NCBI GenBank assembly: GCA_014526335.1
Contig: JACTAT010000014.1
Span: 4,861,840 to 4,925,839 of the forward strand
Length of the DNA stretch: 64,000 bases
Direction: 5' to 3'
Source of the DNA: Chrysaora quinquecirrha
Lineage: Eukaryota; Cnidaria; Scyphozoa; Semaeostomeae; Pelagiidae
Shown: positions 58,747 to 64,000 of the stretch, piece by piece
Layout of the letters: each line of letters opens with the position of its first letter
Numbering within the stretch: the stretch's first letter is position 1
Notes under the pieces: generated by a model
What the model was told of the DNA's origin: nothing
Database searches by the model: none
What the model saw: only the letters and a program-made list of their open reading frames with translations
Translations under genes and position numbers: made by a program

Positions 58747-61700
58747 ATGTTAGCAGTTTATTTGTTGGTTATTTATTTAACAAGATGTGCTTTATCTGAT
58801 GCCGTTGATTGCAATATGGGAAGCAGGTCTTGTGAGTCCTGTCATGCAGGCTATCCATTTTGTTATTGGTGTGAAGGACAATGTCGACGATATTATGGGA
58901 AAAGCATTGCAAAGATTGAATGTGCTGGCGAAATAATATATGAGAGTTGTAATAGAGAAAATGAAAAAGAAAGATTAGGAAAAATGTTGCAGCTTCTTGA
59001 ATCTATTAAACAAACGCATTCGTCCAAAACTTCATATGAAAACCAGTTACTTGGCGGTAAGTATAGCTAGCTACTAAAAGCAAATGCAAAGAGGAAATTT
59101 TAAGATGGTTCTGGGATGTTTTCCAGACGTTTCGCCAAACATCCTATTCACTGAAACTTTCTTTTGGCTGAAAATCCTAAAGACGTTTTGCCCAACCTAC
59201 AGGTCAATCGAAAGTAAATGGTACTTGTACTTGGAAGGCTGGAGCCCCCCAAATAATTTTGAAAACAATAGTATGACATCATAAAATAATTACTTCATCA
59301 TGTTAACCTACTACTGAGATCCTAGCGACTGGCGCTAACACACCATTTCACCTTCACCTTCAGTTGTTCAGCCCCCTGCCTCCCTAATCTGAGATTTCTT
59401 ATGATGGCCTTGCCCCCTAATAATTAAGAAAACAATTTTATAATCTCATAAGATCATTTCATCATCAAATACTTATCAATTCTTAAATACCAGCTTGGGG
59501 AAAAGGAAATTGGGTAAAGTAGAGGTTTGGCAATGAAGATGAGATGAAGGTGAAATGGTGTATTTAGTGCGAGTTGCTAGTATCTCAGTAGTTGATTAGC
59601 TAATTGCGACCTTGACCCTGGCTGTGCTACAATAGCTGGGGCTTGAACCCAGACAACGCTGAGCTTTGTCAACCTGATTCTGTTCAGGTAGTCTGATGCA
59701 TCAAGAACGTGGTGGTTATGAGTTGTTTGGGCTTCAGCAGCAGTTGAATTAGGAGCAGCAGAGTCCGTCCCTTACCAAGTCAAGTATCCTACATGCTCAT
59801 AAGGCCAATCTGCTAAAATGTTGAGCAGGAGATATCAGTCCTTGCAATTTTGAACTTTTTTCACCATTATCATAACTGATAATTTTTCCTAATTTGTCAT
59901 AGGTGAAAGCTATCAGCCCTTTATTAAGCCAACAGAGTCTGCCAAGAAGGCTCGTCTGATGCGCGTATTAAAGCTACTAAAGCTACTTGCTGTACTTGAG
60001 GCCAAGAAGAAGAAAAACAAGGTATCTTCACAGAAAAATGGAGGAATTTACAATGAGTTAGAGCATGAATATCTGGGAAAGCTGCCACTTGAGAACAATA
60101 AAGTAACAAGTGAAACAGTTGTGGAACCCCAGCACAAAAATAAACATAAAAGTGAAACAGATAGTGATCTTGATGCTTTGCTGAAAATGATTGATGGGAA
60201 AACAACTGAAGCACCTAAAAAACTTGGAGAAGCTATACCAACTGGTACCATTCAGGTATTTTGTTTTTAAATTGCTACTTACTTGATGCCAAGTAGTTGT
60301 AATTGCTAACTAATGTCGACATATCAAAAACTAGTCAGAACTAACAGGATACAGTTGATGACCACTGCGACTGATGGGAATCAGTTGAACTTGTTTTTAC
60401 TCATGTCCCCATTGACAGTGTTGTCAAAAATTTGAAATTGGTTTAACATTTGTAATGACGCTGTTGCCCCCAGTTCTTTATGATTGAATGATGTAAAGAA
60501 TTTTGATATGGGAACATGTCTTTATCATCGTCATCAAGCAGGTTACACATTGTCGCCGTGTCTCATATCATCACTGTGCCCCCCCTGCTGACAATAACAA
60601 CTACCTGAGGATGTTCTTGTGTGCATCCATTGTCCCCATTGATTACAATTATATTGAGACATGAACATAGTCATCACGACAGGGACTGTCCCCAGGGGAC
60701 AAGTCCCCGTAGCTTACTGAGATATGAAAATCAGGCTTACATGGTTAGTCTCGAAAATTCCTTTCAACCCATGTATTTGTTTTGGCTTTCTGATAGCAGT
60801 TTTCTGTTTTGTTAGGATAAGTAATGCACATTCGCTAAAAGTACAACCGAGTCTTTCTTTTGTAGAAAAAAATATCAAAAGTTACTGAGCCACCACCAGT
60901 ATCCACTACAAAACAGACAATAAAAACAGCTACTAAAAAATCAAAGCTAGTTGTCAAGACGAAATCTAGCAGCATGAAAATATCAACAAAGATGGCAGTG
61001 TCAAACTCAAGTCTATTCACAAGCAAACCGACTACTGTGAGCAGATATTGTGAATTATTTGAAAAGGAAGAAGAGTGTAACAGTGATGCTGACTGTTCAT
61101 GGTGTAATATTTTGGGTCAATGTCTTGGACGTACCAAAGAAGATTTCCAATATTGTACTGGGAGTGACAAAAGATCACAAAATGAAGATGGTAATTTAAA
61201 ATTCATTCTCACTCTAAGAGGGTATTTGAAATGCAAAGCCCAACAAGGGATGCGTTCCCCTCAGTGCGTTCTTTGGAACCCTTTTCTAAGTCCTTTTTTT
61301 GTAGTCTTCCGAGAGATGGAAAGCTCTTTTTGCCTCAAATCTCGCAAACTCCAAACTCTCCTGACTCCAGCGCTGGAACATTTCGCAGAGAAATTGTTCC
61401 CAAATCGACTTCTCAAAAGTCCCCAAAAGTCTTTCGTTTTTCGTACGAGTGTTTTCGTGGCATCTGGAATCGGAAGCAACCTAAGTCTAAAGAGATAACA
61501 GTCCCAAATAAATGCAACAAAAAATATGTAAGTGCTAACCTTCGTAGAGTTGCAAAGAAAGAAGTATATTATATGTAAACGTGTAATATCAATTCAAAGA
61601 AGTGACATGTCTATTCCATTGATATTTCGTCTGATGTGATGTATAGTCTTCACTCGCATTTTTGTATAGTACTCGGAATTCACAAAGCTTGGTTTTCAAC

Positions 61701-62348
61701 CACACCACTTATCCAGTGCACCATTCATCGTAGAGGGGATCCAAATTGAAAAGTTCGTTAAGCACTTTGTCTTAAGTAGTATGAGTTCTTTAAATTTTGC
61801 CATAGTTATGAAGTGGTTTCGGCCTTCTACATGTAGGTCCCTTATAGTGATTACGGCCTTCTATATAAAGTCGTTCTTTATAAAAAAAGCGTGTAATCAG
61901 ACGTCCTTCTTCTTTTCGTAGATCAAAATGATGTTTGTATCATTCAAAAAGACTGCAAATCATGTACATCACAAGGGAAATGCTTTTGGTGCGAGAAGAC
62001 CAAATCTTGCCATACATACCCGTTCTTTGGATTCATACCTCACAACTGCCCTGCCAATATGTGGTATTACAAAGAATGCGACGTACAACTTGCAATTTTC
62101 ATCATTTTATTCCCTTTGCTTTTGATCCTCATCTCCATGGTCATATTCTACTTTTGCCTGAGGTATTGCTATTACCGAAAAAGAACACTCAAAGTGCAGT
62201 TGTTTGAGAAACCAGAATTATTCGAGAAGCGAAAGGGAAGAAGGTCTATTTTGTTGGTGGCGATGAAGATGATGATGAATCACGCACAGAACAAATTCGT
62301 AAGAAATATAATTTACCACACGAAAAAGAACCACTAATTAGTCCATAA
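58747..62348 (+). CDS. Type I membrane protein with three PSI-like modules, PTTG1IP-like
   Basis: Exons 58747-59056, 59903-60255, 60866-61190 and 61922-62348, with phases 1, 0 and 1 at the joins. A signal peptide (MLAVYLLVIYLTRCALS) is followed by PSI module 1 (SCESCHAGYPFCYWC), a Lys-rich spacer, a Thr/Lys-rich linker, PSI module 2 (CNSDADCSWCNILGQC), PSI module 3 (DCKSCTSQGKCFWC, then CHTYP and NCPANMWYYKEC), one membrane helix (LAIFIILFPLLLILISMVIF), and a short basic and acidic cytoplasmic tail. Module 3, the helix and the tail match the layout of PTTG1IP (pituitary tumour-transforming 1 interacting protein), including a tail motif EQIRKKYNL. The tail is in frame only if one base is added near GGG 62235-62237; the literal frame ends at 62337. 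About 471 residues. PTTG1IP has one module, so three would be an expansion. Function unknown here. Confidence 0.8.
59310..59365 (+). repeat. SINE family 2 fragment
   Basis: CTAGCGACTGGCGCTAACAC followed by ACCATTTCACCTTCACCTT matches the 3' part of the family 2 SINE. It lies in intron 1 of the PSI-domain gene. Confidence 0.55.
59535..59700 (-). repeat. tRNA-derived SINE, family 2
   Basis: On the minus strand: a B-box-like GGGTTCAAGCCCC (near 59640-59655), CAGCCAGGGTCAAGGTCGC, AGATACTAGCAACTCGCAC and ACACCATTTCACCTTCATC. An uninterrupted copy of the element split by a MITE at 43745. Intronic. Confidence 0.65.
61880..61897. repeat. End fragment of the TACACGCT8 MITE family
   Basis: CTTTATAAAAAAAGCGTGTA is the right end seen at 42758-42777. 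No matching left end was found, so this is a truncated copy, 25 bp before the last exon of the PSI-domain gene. Confidence 0.5.
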
Positions 62349-62446
62349 AAGGTATTTATATTCAGTTTAATTAACACTTGAACTAGGGAAGGCCCCAGGG
62401 GCCCGGGGGTGGTATGACATTTGGGCGGACGGGGATCAGCCAACTT

Positions 62447-62612
62447 TTTTGAAGTTTTTCAAAAACATTGCCAAGGTTTTGCTTGTCGAGTAATGTTTTG
62501 CAATTTGGCTAAACGTTCAAACATTGTTTGTCTGTCATGCATTGTTTGTCGTACGGCAGATGTCAAGTGTTTGACCAACTATGTTTGATCGTTTGGCCAC
62601 GACCTCACGATC
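62447..62612. mobile_element. Degenerate copy of the GGCC..AAACG MITE family
   Basis: Words TTTCAAAAACATTGCC, GCTAAACGTTCAAACATTG, CAAGTGTTTGACCAAC and TTTGATCGTTTGGCC match the interior and right end of the element at 49604. The left end is missing. Located 100 bp after the PSI-domain gene. Confidence 0.55.
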
Positions 62613-62706
62613 TTGCCAGGTTCAAGGCAGAAAACGGCACTGGCCGTAATCATTACGTTCTCTCCGGCGTTTGCAAAAGTAAAATATGTTTCGGGATCTT
62701 TTTAAC

Positions 62707-62712
62707 AATAAA
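62707..62712 (+). terminator. Candidate polyadenylation signal (AATAAA) of the PSI-domain gene
   Basis: AATAAA about 360 bp downstream of the stop at 62348, and before the CDC6 promoter region. Confidence 0.4.
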
Positions 62713-63023
62713 GATAGAATTTCTCTTAACAAAATTTTCCGTTTTTTATTTTTGTGAATAATTATCAATGGATTGTGGAAATAAACTATAATCATAAGCG
62801 AAGTTGCAGATTATTGCACAGTTACAAAAATTTTTGCAGATTTTGGTTTAAGATTCTCGCAAAGTTTTAACTGTTATAATTTGTGGGAGCAGAATATCGC
62901 TTTCTATTGGTTTCAAGCTCTCAATAACAGTGTTACAGTATGCGTCTCTTTTGACCTCCATCCATTGTGACTCATCTTAATGTTTTGCCTTTTGAAACCC
63001 TGTGTTTTTTCGGTCAGCGGTTA

Positions 63024-63062
63024 TTCGCGCCAAATCTTATTGTTGAAAAAAACCCCGCCAAA
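63024..63062 (+). promoter_or_regulatory. Two E2F-type sites upstream of CDC6
   Basis: TTCGCGCCAAA at 63024-63034 and CCCGCCAAA at 63054-63062 both match the E2F consensus TTTSGCGS read on the minus strand. They lie 78 and 106 bp (near edges) before the start codon. Human and fly CDC6 promoters are known E2F targets, so these fit S-phase expression of the gene that follows. Binding is inferred only. Confidence 0.6.
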
Positions 63063-63139
63063 TCTCTTGTCATCTGAGCTGGTATTCCTTGGATTTTTGC
63101 ATTGGCGTGGAGAAGTGAAGCTGACAAAGTTCCAGAAAT

Positions 63140-63578
63140 ATGCCTGTTGCAACAAGATCTCGTGATACACAATCGAGAATTGGTTTTAGAACTCGAAAAA
63201 GACGGAGTTGCACTGTAAAGTCTTTGAAAGTTGAAGAAAAGTCGGGAGAAAATAACTGCAAAGATAGCGAAGGAAGGATCGAAGAATTAGGCCATCCTTC
63301 AGCTTCACCTTGCGAAAGATTGCCTGAGAATAGAATTGCTTCCCCTGAGAAAGAATTATGCACTGCGAAACAAAACATACAAGGCTCTCCAAGAAAAAGA
63401 CTTTTCGATAATGGAGGTGAAAAAACTTACGTTGGGAAGGAAAACGTTTGTGGTCACGTAGAAGAAGGGCCTGCATCGCCAATAAAACAGAAAAGATTGG
63501 AGGCACGCTTGCAAAATGACGAAAACAGCACCGTAAAGAAAACACCAAAGTCGAGATTAATTTTAAATAAACAAGATG
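63140..63578 (+). CDS. CDC6: CDC6-like DNA replication licensing factor, first coding exon (3' partial)
   Basis: The N-terminus resembles vertebrate CDC6 in order and spacing of short motifs: MPVATRSRDTQSRIGF at the start, a basic stretch RTRKRRS, then SPRKRLFDN and ASPIKQKRLEA. SP dipeptides beside basic residues are expected cyclin-dependent kinase sites, and RKRLF fits a cyclin-binding RxL motif. The exon ends at a GTAAGA donor in phase 1 (KQD-G). The AAA+ ATPase domain, which loads the MCM helicase at origins, would be in exons right of the window, so identity rests on the N-terminus alone plus two E2F sites upstream. A different S-phase protein with a similar disordered tail is possible. 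Confidence 0.6.
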
Positions 63579-64000
63579 GTAAGATTTAGGCTATTTTTGA
63601 TCAGCTTATATTAAAAAGAAAAGTATCAACCCTTTTCTATCAACATTGTTACTACTTACTTGTTGCTACTACTTAGAAATTCGATAAAAATGTATCAGGA
63701 TAGGATGGATGGGGGGCATTGGAGGGCTTGTATTCGAGGGGGGGCGTCATAAAAAGGGAGGTCATTTATTGACGGGCGTGTTTCAAGAGGGGGCTTTTGA
63801 ATTGAAGTAATATGTTTCCTATTTCTTTCTATTAAAATCATATCTTGTAAATATGGGTAGTGTTTAGTTATGATGATGATTATGATGATGATGGTAATGA
63901 AGACAATCCGCATAAGCTGCCCCAACTTTGTCTTGAGGGGAATCAGAATCAGGGAGGTGGATTCAGTTGGAAGATGCTAATTGAGATATCCCTTGTGTGT
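63579..64000. other. Start of CDC6 intron 1
   Basis: Follows the GTAAGA donor at 63579. Contains a short GAT/ATG-rich tract at 63870-63898 and no coding signature. Confidence 0.5.

Noticed and set aside
63695..63925. Minus-strand ORF with poly-Ile
   Set aside because: Generated by a GAT/ATG-rich tract within the CDC6 intron.
1..64000. CRISPR arrays, prokaryotic operons, rRNA genes
   Set aside because: No regularly spaced direct repeats with unique spacers, no ribosome-binding-site-led gene runs and no rRNA-like segment; introns and PolIII SINEs show nuclear eukaryotic DNA.

Overview
The window is animal nuclear DNA with low gene density: AT-rich, long introns with GT/AG borders, dispersed miniature transposons, tRNA-derived SINEs and microsatellites. 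The genes (myosin-light-chain-kinase-like proteins with I-set Ig domains, a glycoprotein-hormone-receptor-type LGR, a PSI-domain membrane protein, CDC6) indicate an early-branching metazoan, most likely a cnidarian. That placement is inference from gene content and architecture; no database search was possible.

Layout. (1) 2188-6395, + strand: the last seven coding exons of a myosin-light-chain-kinase-like kinase, ending in an autoinhibitory/calmodulin-binding tail; its 5' exons are left of the window or not recognisable. (2) 12925-22454, + strand: a paralogous gene, apparently with its own start codon, encoding two Ig domains, a kinase domain and a very acidic tail. It shares intron positions and phases with the first kinase. 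Its catalytic-loop exon cannot be found, and a 540-bp hAT element sits there. (3) 24566-25135 and 27875-28315, - strand: two intronless ORFs, one a charged protein of unknown family, the other a secreted Cys-rich protein. (4) 28500-29560: a minisatellite full of AAACATGTTT palindromes. (5) 29600-47597: about 18 kb with no convincing gene but many MITEs and SINEs. (6) 47598-55112, + strand: a complete type-A LGR (FSH/LH/TSH-receptor-like) with one leucine-rich repeat per exon and an intronless 7TM region. (7) 58747-62348, + strand: a type I membrane protein with three PSI-like cysteine modules and a PTTG1IP-like tail. (8) 63140-63578, + strand: first coding exon of a probable CDC6, with two E2F-type sites just upstream.

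A cross-cutting observation is that four of the multi-exon genes need one extra base in a short homopolymer to keep a clearly homologous frame (five sites in all, every one a missing base). This looks more like uncorrected homopolymer deletions in a long-read assembly than five independent mutations, and it matters for anyone predicting proteins from this sequence.

The genes do not form one pathway. The two kinases are a tandem paralogous pair, one with a calmodulin-type tail and one without, and the rest are unrelated neighbours. Exon borders were set by hand from splice consensus and reading-frame continuity. The dispersed repeats belong to several non-autonomous families: 8-bp-TSD hAT-like, TAA-TSD PIF/Harbinger-like, TA-TSD Tc1/mariner-like and TTAA piggyBac-like.
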